Below are positions 1 to 6,351 of a DNA stretch of 8,048 nt, in pieces (the first letter of the stretch is position 1; every line of letters starts with the position of its first letter). A program made the translations under genes and the position numbers. Source of the stretch: Alphaproteobacteria bacterium (lineage in GTDB: Bacteria > Pseudomonadota > Alphaproteobacteria > GCA-2731375); contig JANQKO010000671.1 in the NCBI GenBank assembly GCA_028281075.1, positions 1-8,048 on the forward strand, written 5' to 3'. The notes under the pieces are model-generated. The model saw only the letters and a list, made by a program, of their open reading frames with translations. It was not told where the DNA came from and did no database searches.

Positions 1-20
1 GATCCGATATCGCGGCTGAC

Positions 21-63
21 CATCCTTCGAGACAGCCCCTATCGGGGCTTCCTCAGGATGAGG
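21..63. repeat. REP-like palindrome, unit 1
   Basis: This can form a long hairpin. CATCCT (21-26) pairs with AGGATG (55-60), GAG (29-31) with CTC (52-54), and AGCCCC (34-39) with GGGGCT (44-49) around a TATC loop. The arms match the dispersed palindrome known from many alphaproteobacterial genomes (from memory, not searched). It may also act as a transcript end or 3' stabilising structure for the leftward carboxyltransferase transcript, but it has no T-run. Confidence 0.6.
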
Positions 64-87
64 AATCTTTTGAATTCAACAGCTTAT

Positions 88-127
88 CCTTATGCTGAGC
101 AGACACGAAGCGTCGTCTCGAAGCATG
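88..127. repeat. REP-like palindrome, unit 2 (inverted relative to unit 1)
   Basis: ATGCT (92-96) pairs with AGCAT (122-126) and GAG (97-99) with CTC (117-119); an inner GAC/GTC and ACG/CGT stem surrounds a short loop near 108-110. CCTTATGCTGAGC (88-100) is a two-mismatch version of the CCTCATGCTGAGG arm expected for this repeat type, so this copy is somewhat decayed. It is separated from unit 1 by an A/T-rich spacer of about 24 bases. Confidence 0.55.
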
Positions 128-161
128 CTGGCGGCGATATCGTGGCTCTTTCAACAACCTG

Positions 162-1721
162 CTAGGGCCGCATCGCGAAGCTGCGCGGGCCTTTCAGCGC
201 GGCGAGACCGGGCTGGACCCAGTCCAGCCAGTCGCAGAGCGCCGGGCGGGTCTCGGCCGGATCGATCAGCTCGTGGAACGCGAATGACTCGGCCCGCGGA
301 AACGGTGACTGCCGGGCCGCCAGCTCGGACTCCAGCGCCCGCCGCCTGGCCTCGGGGTCGTCGGCCGCGGCGATTTCCCGGCCGAACGCCACCGCCACGC
401 CACCCTCCACCGGCAGCGCGCCCATCTCGGCCGACGGCCAGGCCAGCACATAGGCATCGGCGCCGAAATGTGCCGCCTGGGCGACGCCGAAGGACTTGCG
501 CACGACGACGGTGGCCCATGGCGTCTCGCAATCGGCGGCGGCCAGCACCGCGGCCGTGCCGTCGCGGATGGTGCCGGCCTTCTCGGCCTCGGGACCGATC
601 ATGAAGCCGGGCTCGTCGACCAGCGCCACGATCGGCAGATGGAAGGTCTCGCAGAACTCGATGAACCGGCGCACCTTGCGCGCGCCGTCCGCGGTCATGG
701 CGCCGGCATAGTAGCGGCAGTCGTTGGCGAAGATGCCGACGGCATGACCGTTCAGGCGCGCGAGGCAGGTGATCTGACCCGGGCCGTAGCGGCGGGTCAT
801 CTCGAACACCGAGCCGGCATCGGCGACCGCGGCGATCAGCTTGCGCATGTCGTAGGGCTTGCGGCGGTCGGCGGGCACGATGCGGCGCAGCTTCTCCTCT
901 CGCCGGTCGCGGTCGTCGCCGGCCGCCAGGCGCGGCGCCAGCTCCCAGACATTCTGCGGCAGGTAGCTCAGGAACCGGCGGATCTGGGCGAACGCGTCGG
1001 CCTCGTCCTCGGCCGGATTGTCGATCACGCCGTTGACCAGGTGCACGTCGGGACCGCCCAGGTCCTCCTTGCTGATCCGGACGCCCAGCGCTCGCTCGAC
1101 CACGGCCGGGCCGGCGATCAGGACCTGTGCCGTGGTCCTGGTCATCACGGTGAAGTGCGACGCCACCAGCCGCGCCGCCGGCAGCCCGGCCACCGGTCCC
1201 AGCGCGGCCGACACCACCGGCACCGAGGCCATGGCCTTCGCCACCGAACGGAAGCGGGGCGGGGCATAGACCGGCTCGCCGACCGGGCCGCGCGGGCCCT
1301 TGCCGCCGGCGCCGCCGACACTGCCGCCGCCGCCCTCGTGCAGGCGGATCAGCGGCATCCGGTACTGGCAGGCCAGCGTTTCGGCATAGACGCTTTTGCG
1401 CAGGCCGGCCGCGTTCGGCGAACCGCCCTTCAGCGTAAAGTCCTCGCCGCCGATGACGCAGGCGCGGCCGTCGACCGCGCCCAGGCCCAGAATGAAGTTG
1501 GCCGGCGTGAAGTCGCGCAGATTGCCGTCCGCGTCGAGGTCGGCCGCGCCGGCGCCGATGCCCTGCTCGCGGAAGCTGCCGTCGTCCAGCAGCGCGTCGA
1601 TGCGCTCGCGCAGGCTGAGCCGGCCCTTGGCGTGCTGCCGCGCGACGGCGTCGTCGCCGCCCTGCCGGCGCGCCCGCCGCCGCCGTTCGTGGATCTCGTC
1701 GATCTGCTTGTCCCAGGCCAT
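162..1721 (-). CDS. Acyl-CoA carboxylase carboxyltransferase (beta) subunit
   Basis: The product is 519 aa, the usual length for propionyl-/methylcrotonyl-type carboxyltransferase subunits. These proteins move a carboxyl group from biotin to an acyl-CoA in the cytoplasm. Seen: an N-terminal AKGRLSLRERIDALLDDGSF stretch (31-50) typical of the family; the ATLACQYRMPL-like first half leading to a glycine-rich EGGGGSVGG loop (129-137), where PCCB-type enzymes place an oxyanion/acyl-CoA loop; and a second crotonase-like half with VDEPGFMIG, VVVRKSFGVAQAAH and LAWPSAEMGALPVEGG. The EGGGG version marks a subgroup distinct from classical PccB, so the substrate is open. The ATG at 1721 is chosen because a GGACGG-like ribosome site lies just upstream and a promoter fits; the ATG at 1760 lies inside that promoter. 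No biotin carboxylase or carrier gene is adjacent. The gene is divergent from the M81 peptidase gene. Confidence 0.9.
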   Translation of the reverse strand: MAWDKQIDEIHERRRRARRQGGDDAVARQHAKGRLSLRERIDALLDDGSFREQGIGAGAADLDADGNLRDFTPANFILGLGAVDGRACVIGGEDFTLKGGSPNAAGLRKSVYAETLACQYRMPLIRLHEGGGGSVGGAGGKGPRGPVGEPVYAPPRFRSVAKAMASVPVVSAALGPVAGLPAARLVASHFTVMTRTTAQVLIAGPAVVERALGVRISKEDLGGPDVHLVNGVIDNPAEDEADAFAQIRRFLSYLPQNVWELAPRLAAGDDRDRREEKLRRIVPADRRKPYDMRKLIAAVADAGSVFEMTRRYGPGQITCLARLNGHAVGIFANDCRYYAGAMTADGARKVRRFIEFCETFHLPIVALVDEPGFMIGPEAEKAGTIRDGTAAVLAAADCETPWATVVVRKSFGVAQAAHFGADAYVLAWPSAEMGALPVEGGVAVAFGREIAAADDPEARRRALESELAARQSPFPRAESFAFHELIDPAETRPALCDWLDWVQPGLAALKGPRSFAMRP

Positions 1722-1755
1722 GCCGTGTCCGTCCGCTGAACCGAAAAACTGGCGT

Positions 1756-1784
1756 ATCATGCCGGCATGCGCGCGCCCTGTCCA
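1756..1784 (-). promoter_or_regulatory. Candidate sigma70-type promoter for the carboxyltransferase gene
   Basis: On the minus strand, TGGACA (1784-1779; 5 of 6 to TTGACA) is followed after exactly 17 bases by CATGAT (1761-1756; 4 of 6 to TATAAT). Transcription would begin near 1749, leaving a leader of about 28 bases before the ATG at 1721. In the plus direction TATCAT (1755-1760) resembles a -10, but no -35 is seen at proper spacing. Candidate only: such matches also arise by chance, though less often in DNA this GC-rich. Confidence 0.4.
1758..1769. promoter_or_regulatory. Perfect 12-base palindrome in the divergent intergenic region (possible operator)
   Basis: CATGCCGGCATG is its own reverse complement. 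It overlaps the candidate minus-strand -10 and the spacer, and sits between two divergently transcribed genes, which is where a dimeric regulator controlling both would bind. No regulator gene lies in the window. A GC-rich 12-base palindrome can also occur by chance. Confidence 0.3.
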
Positions 1785-1802
1785 AGCGCCGCGCCAGCCA
1801 TT

Positions 1803-1807
1803 GGAGG
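1803..1807 (+). promoter_or_regulatory. Shine-Dalgarno site of the M81 peptidase gene
   Basis: GGAGG is followed 10 bases later by the ATG at 1818. It decides against the in-frame ATG at 1767, which would place this site inside the coding region and add 17 residues of low-complexity Ala/Pro sequence before the conserved N-terminal strand. Confidence 0.75.
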
Positions 1808-1817
1808 AAAGCCGCCC

Positions 1818-3353
1818 ATGCCGTCGCCGGGAACCAAGCGTATCGCCATCCTGGGCTTCGATCTCGAGGCCAACCGTTTCGCGCCGGTCTGCGGCCGGCC
1901 CGAATTCGAGGAGCGTGCCTACTACGAGGGCGAGGCGATCAGCCGCGACGCCCGCGCCGATCATCCGGCGATCCACGGTGGCATCTGCGGTTTCTACGCC
2001 ACCATGGACGCGGCCGGCGGCTGGACGCCGGTGCCGATCCTCTTTACCGGCTCGACGCCGAACGGGCCGGTCGACCAGGGATTCTTCGACGAGGTCATGG
2101 ACAGGATGCGGGCCGGCCTGGCGGCGGCGGCGCCGCTCGACGGCGTCTATATCTGCGAGCATGGCGCGGCGGTCTCGACCGGCAGCCACGATCCCGACGG
2201 CGACCTGTTCGCGATGGTGCGCGAGACGGTCGGCCCCGACGTGCCGGTGATCGCGACGCTCGATCTGCACACCAACGTGTCGCAGCGCATGGTCGATGCC
2301 ACCGACCTGCTGATCGCCTACCGCACCAACCCGCATGTCGACCAGTTCGAGCGCGGCGCCGAGGCGGCGGCCGCCATGCGCGAGATGTTCGACGGCATGC
2401 GTCCGACCGCGGCTTTCGTGCGCCTGCCCCTGGTGGCGCCGTCGGTCACGCTGCTGACGGCCGAGGGCCAGCCCTACGGCGACCTGATCCGGCTGGGGCA
2501 AAGCCGGATCGACGCCGACGTGCTGAACGTCTCGATCACCGCCGGCTTCGCGTTCAGCGACACCCCGAAGAACGGCATGGGCATTCTGGTGACGACGCGC
2601 GGCGACGCGGCCAAGGCAGGCGCGCTGGCCGACACGCTCGCCAGCGCCGGCTGGGCCGACCGGGAACGGTATCGGACCAACATGATCGGCCTGGACGCGG
2701 CGGTCCGGCTGGCGGTCGAGACCGGCGCCGATGCCGGACGGCCGTCCCTGCTGTTCGCCGACGTGGCCGACAATCCCGGCGGCGGCGGCCGCGGCAACAC
2801 GACCTATATCCTGAAGGCGCTGCACGCGGCCGGCGCCGAGGGTGTGCTGCTGGGCGTGGTCACCGACCCGCCCCTGGTCGAGGCGGCGTTCGCCGCCGGC
2901 GAGGGCAAGGCCATCGACGCCCGATTCAACAGCGCGGAGACGCAAACCTTTTCCGAGCCGTTCACGGCGCCGGCGACGGTCGCCGGGCTGTCGGACGGCG
3001 AATTCGTCGGCCGGCACGGCATGGTCGCGGACCGGACCGTGCGCCTGGGCCGCTCGTGCCGGCTCGATCTCGGCGGCATTCAGGTGGTCGTGATCAGTGC
3101 CCGCCAGCAATGCCTCAGCGCCGATTTCTTCGCGCATTTCGGCCTCGATGTCGCCGCGGCGCGCGGTGTCGTGGTGAAGTCGCGCGGCCATTTCCGCGCC
3201 GGCTTCCAGCACCTGTTCCCGCCCGCGCGGATTCACGAAGTGGACGTGCCGGGGCTGACATCGCCCAACCTGGCGAACTTCGACTGGCGGCATCTGCCGC
3301 GCCCGGTCTATCCGCTCGACCCCGATACCGTCTGGCCGCTGGCCGGCCGGTAG
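1818..3353 (+). CDS. M81 family metallopeptidase (MlrC-like)
   Basis: The product is 511 aa and cytoplasmic, with no signal peptide. M81/MlrC proteins are metal-dependent hydrolases named after the microcystinase that cleaves linear microcystin fragments; most homologues have unknown substrates. Seen: an N-terminal strand and GFDLEANRFAP (13-23), corresponding to the family's GxxxExN signature; CEHGAA (113-118); TLDLHTNVS (147-155); and YRTNPHVD (168-175). The Glu, Asp and His residues in these motifs are the expected metal ligands. The C-terminal MlrC domain shows ADNPGGGGRGNTTYIL, then KSRGHFRAGF and VDVPGLTSPNL near the end, and a terminal RPVYPLD. All hallmark residues look intact, so it should be active. 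The flavoprotein gene starts 10 bases downstream, indicating one transcript. There is no evidence that it acts on microcystin; an amide- or lactam-like small molecule is equally possible. Confidence 0.92.
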   Translation: MPSPGTKRIAILGFDLEANRFAPVCGRPEFEERAYYEGEAISRDARADHPAIHGGICGFYATMDAAGGWTPVPILFTGSTPNGPVDQGFFDEVMDRMRAGLAAAAPLDGVYICEHGAAVSTGSHDPDGDLFAMVRETVGPDVPVIATLDLHTNVSQRMVDATDLLIAYRTNPHVDQFERGAEAAAAMREMFDGMRPTAAFVRLPLVAPSVTLLTAEGQPYGDLIRLGQSRIDADVLNVSITAGFAFSDTPKNGMGILVTTRGDAAKAGALADTLASAGWADRERYRTNMIGLDAAVRLAVETGADAGRPSLLFADVADNPGGGGRGNTTYILKALHAAGAEGVLLGVVTDPPLVEAAFAAGEGKAIDARFNSAETQTFSEPFTAPATVAGLSDGEFVGRHGMVADRTVRLGRSCRLDLGGIQVVVISARQQCLSADFFAHFGLDVAAARGVVVKSRGHFRAGFQHLFPPARIHEVDVPGLTSPNLANFDWRHLPRPVYPLDPDTVWPLAGR

Positions 3354-3361
3354 GAGGGAGG
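3353..3361 (+). promoter_or_regulatory. Shine-Dalgarno site of the flavoprotein gene, overlapping the upstream stop
   Basis: GGAGGGAGG begins within the TAG of the peptidase gene (3351-3353) and ends just before ATG 3364. It favours ATG 3364 over the adjacent in-frame GTG 3361, which overlaps the site. The arrangement implies translational coupling of the two genes. Confidence 0.75.
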
Positions 3362-3363
3362 TG

Positions 3364-4515
3364 ATGGACGCCGCCGCCGTGCCCGAGGCGCTGCTGGCCG
3401 AGGTCGCGGCGCGGGCCGACGAGACCGAGGCGGCGCGGCGCCTGCCGGCCGATCTCGCCCGGCGGCTCGCCGGTGCCGGCCTGTTCCGGCTGCTGCTGCC
3501 GGCGGCCTATGGCGGCCTGGAGGTTCATCCGGCCCGCATGGTCGAGGCGGTCGAGACCGTGGCCCGGGCCGACGGCGCGACCGGCTGGTGCGTGATGATC
3601 GGCATGACCAGCGCCGTCACCGCGGCCTATATGCCGGCGGCGACGGCGCGGGAGATCTATGGCGCCAACCGCGACGTGATCACCGGCGGCGTCTTCGCGC
3701 CGAACGGACGGGCGCTGGCGAGGGACGGCGGCTATCGCGTCGACGGGCGCTGGCAGTGGGCCAGCGGCTGCCAGAACTGCGACTGGCTGATGGGCGGCTG
3801 CGTGATGCTGCGGGACGGCCAGCCGCGGCTGCTGCCGAACGGCCTGCCGGACAGCCGCATGATGTTCTTCCCGGCCGCCGAGGTGACGATCCACGACACC
3901 TGGGACGCGTCGGGCCTGTGCGGGACCGGCAGCCACGACATCGCGGTGGCGGACCTGTCCGTGCCGTCGGACCGGTCGGTCTCCATCATCGCCGACCGGC
4001 CGGTCGAGGCCGGGCCGCTCTACGCCTTCCCCATCTTCGGCCTGTTGGCGATCGGCGTCGCCAGTGTCGCGCTCGGCATCGCCGCCGGCGCCGTACGGGA
4101 CCTGGTCGAGCTGGCGGTGGCGAAGCGGCCGCAGATGAGCCGCCGCGTGCTGGCGGAGCGGGCCTCGGTGCAGGCGGACGTGGCGCGGGCGACGGCGCTG
4201 CTGCGGTCGGCCCGCGCCTTCCTGGCCGAGGCCATCGGCGCGGCCTGGACCGCGGCCTCGGCCGACGGCACCGTGCCGCTGGCGCGGCGGGCCGACCTGC
4301 GGCTGGCGGCGACCAATGCCACCCGCGGGGCCGCGGACGCGGTCGACCTGATGTACCACGCGGCCGGCGGCAGCGCCGTGTTCCGGCGCGGTCCGCTGCA
4401 GCGCCGCTTCCGCGACGTGCATGTCGCGACCCAGCACATGATGGTGGCGCCGGCCACGCTGTCGCAGATCGGCCGCCTGCGGCTGGGCCTGGAGACCGAT
4501 ACGACGATGCTGTGA
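3364..4515 (+). CDS. Acyl-CoA dehydrogenase-fold flavoprotein, probable group D flavin monooxygenase
   Basis: The product is 383 aa with the fold order of the acyl-CoA dehydrogenase superfamily: an N-terminal helical part with GLFRLLLPAAYGGLEV (about 40-55), ARADGATGWCVMIG, a middle beta domain with YRVDGRWQWASGCQN and WDASGLCGTGSHD, and a C-terminal helical bundle. The C terminus reads GPLQRRFRDVHVATQH (343-358), characteristic of the type-2 C-terminal domain of DszC, HsaA and the p-hydroxyphenylacetate hydroxylase oxygenase. There the corresponding His helps stabilise or use a flavin hydroperoxide (from memory). The catalytic Glu region of true acyl-CoA dehydrogenases is not recognisable. 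I therefore infer an FMNH2/FADH2-dependent hydroxylase needing a separate flavin reductase, none of which is in the window. The LETDTTML end looks complete. Acyl-CoA dehydrogenase remains the alternative call. It shares a transcript with the M81 gene. Confidence 0.85.
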   Translation: MDAAAVPEALLAEVAARADETEAARRLPADLARRLAGAGLFRLLLPAAYGGLEVHPARMVEAVETVARADGATGWCVMIGMTSAVTAAYMPAATAREIYGANRDVITGGVFAPNGRALARDGGYRVDGRWQWASGCQNCDWLMGGCVMLRDGQPRLLPNGLPDSRMMFFPAAEVTIHDTWDASGLCGTGSHDIAVADLSVPSDRSVSIIADRPVEAGPLYAFPIFGLLAIGVASVALGIAAGAVRDLVELAVAKRPQMSRRVLAERASVQADVARATALLRSARAFLAEAIGAAWTAASADGTVPLARRADLRLAATNATRGAADAVDLMYHAAGGSAVFRRGPLQRRFRDVHVATQHMMVAPATLSQIGRLRLGLETDTTML

Positions 4516-4779
4516 GGAGTGGCCCGCGACGCTGGAGAGTTTCGTCGAGCTGTACAACTATTTCGACAGGTCGGACGCCGGAACCGGCGACGATGCCGTG
4601 ATCTACAATCCGTCGATGCTGCACCGCTACGACGTCTATAGCCCGCGCATCGAGCAGCGGCGCCTGGGACTGCTCAACGATGCCGGCGCTGTTCGGGAAC
4701 CTGAATGCCTTTGGTTCAGGCGATATCGGTGCGCGGCGCGTCGTTACCCGAACCCGGTCCCACGCGGCCGCGTTCCGCG
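4516..4779 (+). pseudogene. Start-less coding remnant after the flavoprotein gene (unknown family)
   Basis: The frame through GAG 4517 is open without a usable start. Its first 55 or so codons have the strong G/C third-position bias of the neighbouring genes and give a protein-like sequence (…LESFVELYNYFDRSDAG, …IYNPSMLHRYDVYSPRIEQ). The only in-frame start is GTG 4598, midway and without a ribosome site. Near 4680 the coding character moves to another frame (PALFGNLNAFGSGDIGARR from 4683), suggesting a frameshift, and it then fades before the convergent hydrolase gene. The simplest reading is the decayed or recombined piece of a gene whose 5' part is lost. I do not recognise the family. A less likely alternative is a +1 shift at the CTG TGA stop of the flavoprotein gene. 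Confidence 0.45.
4697..4720. terminator. Weak hairpin between convergent genes
   Basis: CCTGAA (4700-4705) pairs with TTCAGG (4715-4720) across a 9-base loop; alternatively GAACC (4697-4701) pairs with GGTTC (4713-4717). Outside it, GTTCGGG (4691-4697) and CCCGAAC (4747-4753) form a further inverted repeat. The location between convergent transcription units suits a bidirectional terminator, but neither side has a T-run, so function is uncertain. Confidence 0.2.
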
Positions 4780-6297
4780 TCAGGACCAGGGGTCGGCCCA
4801 GACTTCTAGCGCGCCGCCGGCGACGTAGCGCCGCGTCTGGCCGGGCAGGGCGATGTCGGCCCCGCCATGGGTCAGGTCCAGGCGGGCGTTGTCGCGCCGT
4901 GGATGCCAGCGGTGCTCCAGCACGACCTTGCCGTCCGCTCCGATCCGGATGCCGAAATGCAGCCGGTCGTTCATCATCCAGTCGCCCTCGTAGCGTGAAT
5001 CCCGGATCCAGCCGTCATGCCGGTAGTGCGGCTCGACGCGGATGTCGATGGCGCCGCGGGCGAAGCCGTCGCCGGCCAGCTTCAGGTCCCGCCGGAAGTA
5101 GCCGGTGAACAGGTGGATGCGGTCGTCGACGGGCGCCGGCGGGCCGCTGGCCGCCTCGGTCATCTTCACGGTGATGGCGCTCAGATGCTCCGCCGTGCGG
5201 GTGTGGATGTAGCCCGGCTGCCCGCGGATGGCGACACTGGTTTCGATCAGCAGGTAGTCCAGCCGGTCGTCCCGGTCGCGCCGGCCCGGCAGGTCCCTGA
5301 CCAGCCGGCCGGGCCGCAGGAACAGCTTGAAGCGCAGGTCGCCGAACAGGAAACGGGTCAGGTTCTGGAAGCCGGCTTCGCTGTTGACGATGCCGAAGGG
5401 GCCGGAATGCGCGCGGTGCACGACGGCCCGCGGCGCACCCTTGACATACGCGTTCTCGATCGCGACCAGACCGTCGCTGCCGGGACCGACGGCGGCCTTG
5501 GCGCTGCGCACGACATAGTCCTGGAAATTGCTGCCGACCAGCGAGAAGACGCGTTTTAGCGGCGGGGCGTGCGGCAGCGGCCGGTAGGTGTGCAGGTCCT
5601 CGTTCCCGGCCAGCCGCAGATAGCGGCGCATGGTCTCCGGCCCGAACGTATCGGCGCCGTGAAAGCCGAAATAGTCGCGCACGCCCTCGGCCCAGCCCAG
5701 TCCCGAGCGGAAGCTGATGCCCTTATGCGGCGTGCCGTAGGTGAACAGCTTGGCCACCCGCACCCAGTCGAAGGGCTGGTCCGCGTCCGGCTGGTTCGCC
5801 AGCCGGTTCCGCAGCGGCGTGTCCGCCAGCGCCTCGTTCTGCAGGTAGCAGCGGCAGATCAGGCCGCCCATGCTGTGGGCGACCAGGTTGACCGCGAAGC
5901 CGTCGGGATTGCCGCAGGCCCGCCGGATGCGGTTCAGAAAGATCAGCAGCTCGGTGGCGTAGCCCTCGATTTCCGGGCGTGCTTCGGCGCGGATGCTGGC
6001 TTCCGGGTCGTAGTAGCGGAACACCCAGAGCGTTCCGCGCCAGTCCCTGACCGAACCGGCCAGCGGCCGGTTCTGCCAGTCGACGAAGTTGTTGAAGGAA
6101 TCCCGGTAGCCATGGTCCTTCAGCAGCCGCACGACGGGACTTTCGAACAGATACATCCTCGGGTCGGCGGACGCCGCCATCTTGTATTGGGTGGCGCCCA
6201 GGTTGAACCCGTAATAGGGCGTGTTGAAGGTCGTCTCGACCTCGTCCTCGGTCATGGCGTAGCCACGCACATAGACGATCGGCAGTTGCTGGCCCAT
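4780..6297 (-). CDS. Alpha/beta hydrolase, lipase/esterase type, with extra C-terminal domain
   Basis: The product is 505 aa. The N-terminal 320 residues form an alpha/beta hydrolase: first strand PIVYVRGYA (6-14), nucleophile elbow VAHSMGG with Ser142 in GxSxG context, YGTPHKG (187-193) as in lipases, GSDGLV with a probable catalytic Asp275, and VHRAHSGPFGIVNS with a probable catalytic His297. The triad is thus complete. Residues of about 321-505 form a separate, strand-rich, charged domain that I do not recognise (for example YRHDGWIRDSRYEGDW). No signal peptide or membrane segment is visible at the N terminus, so it appears cytoplasmic unless secreted by another route. ATG 6297 is preceded by an AAGGGGA-type ribosome site 8 bases away (GGGG at 6309-6306). 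No other start exists between it and the cytochrome stop. It is the last gene of the leftward operon. Substrate is unknown; a lipid ester is likely. Confidence 0.85.
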   Translation of the reverse strand: MGQQLPIVYVRGYAMTEDEVETTFNTPYYGFNLGATQYKMAASADPRMYLFESPVVRLLKDHGYRDSFNNFVDWQNRPLAGSVRDWRGTLWVFRYYDPEASIRAEARPEIEGYATELLIFLNRIRRACGNPDGFAVNLVAHSMGGLICRCYLQNEALADTPLRNRLANQPDADQPFDWVRVAKLFTYGTPHKGISFRSGLGWAEGVRDYFGFHGADTFGPETMRRYLRLAGNEDLHTYRPLPHAPPLKRVFSLVGSNFQDYVVRSAKAAVGPGSDGLVAIENAYVKGAPRAVVHRAHSGPFGIVNSEAGFQNLTRFLFGDLRFKLFLRPGRLVRDLPGRRDRDDRLDYLLIETSVAIRGQPGYIHTRTAEHLSAITVKMTEAASGPPAPVDDRIHLFTGYFRRDLKLAGDGFARGAIDIRVEPHYRHDGWIRDSRYEGDWMMNDRLHFGIRIGADGKVVLEHRWHPRRDNARLDLTHGGADIALPGQTRRYVAGGALEVWADPWS

Positions 6298-6351
6298 TGG
6301 ACAATCCCCTTTCCCTTGGCCGCCGGACGAACCGGCCGCGCGCCCGCGCGT

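Larger units (their letters stand above)
6..147. repeat. Compact repeat element: inverted REP-like pair with flanking direct repeats
   Basis: CATCCTTCGAGAC at 21-33 and GTCTCGAAGCATG at 115-127 are inverted repeats matching at 12 of 13 positions, giving an element of about 107 bases. Just outside lie GATATCGCGGCT (6-17) and GATATCGTGGCT (136-147), a direct repeat with one mismatch. The element contains two REP-like hairpin units in opposite orientation. This resembles a BIME or a small MITE-like element; no transposase is encoded. It occupies the whole gene-free stretch downstream of the carboxyltransferase gene, whose stop lies at 162. Both the repeats and the base pairing are read directly; mobility is inference. 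Confidence 0.65.

Noticed and set aside
468..1739. A 423-codon plus-strand open frame
   Set aside because: Antisense shadow of the carboxyltransferase gene with no recognisable domain or start signal.
1755..1760. TATCAT as the -10 of a plus-strand promoter for the M81 gene
   Set aside because: No acceptable -35 occurs 16-18 bases upstream.
1722..3293. Upstream extension of the carboxyltransferase frame on the minus strand, to a total of 1043 codons
   Set aside because: The extra part is antisense to the M81 peptidase, has no domain, and the family length is reached from ATG 1721. A ribosome site and promoter also lie at 1721-1784.
3115..4557. A 480-codon minus-strand open frame opposite the flavoprotein gene
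   Set aside because: Gln/Arg/His-rich compositional translation with no family motif; the opposite strand carries the conserved flavoprotein sequence.
4598..4828. GTG 4598 as the start of a small gene
   Set aside because: No ribosome site precedes it, good coding bias begins well upstream, and the frame runs into the convergent hydrolase gene; treated as part of the remnant.
6318..6345. GGCCG/CGGCC inverted repeats between the cytochrome and hydrolase genes as a terminator
   Set aside because: Short GC stems without a T-run are common in this base composition, and a terminator there would separate genes that otherwise look like an operon.
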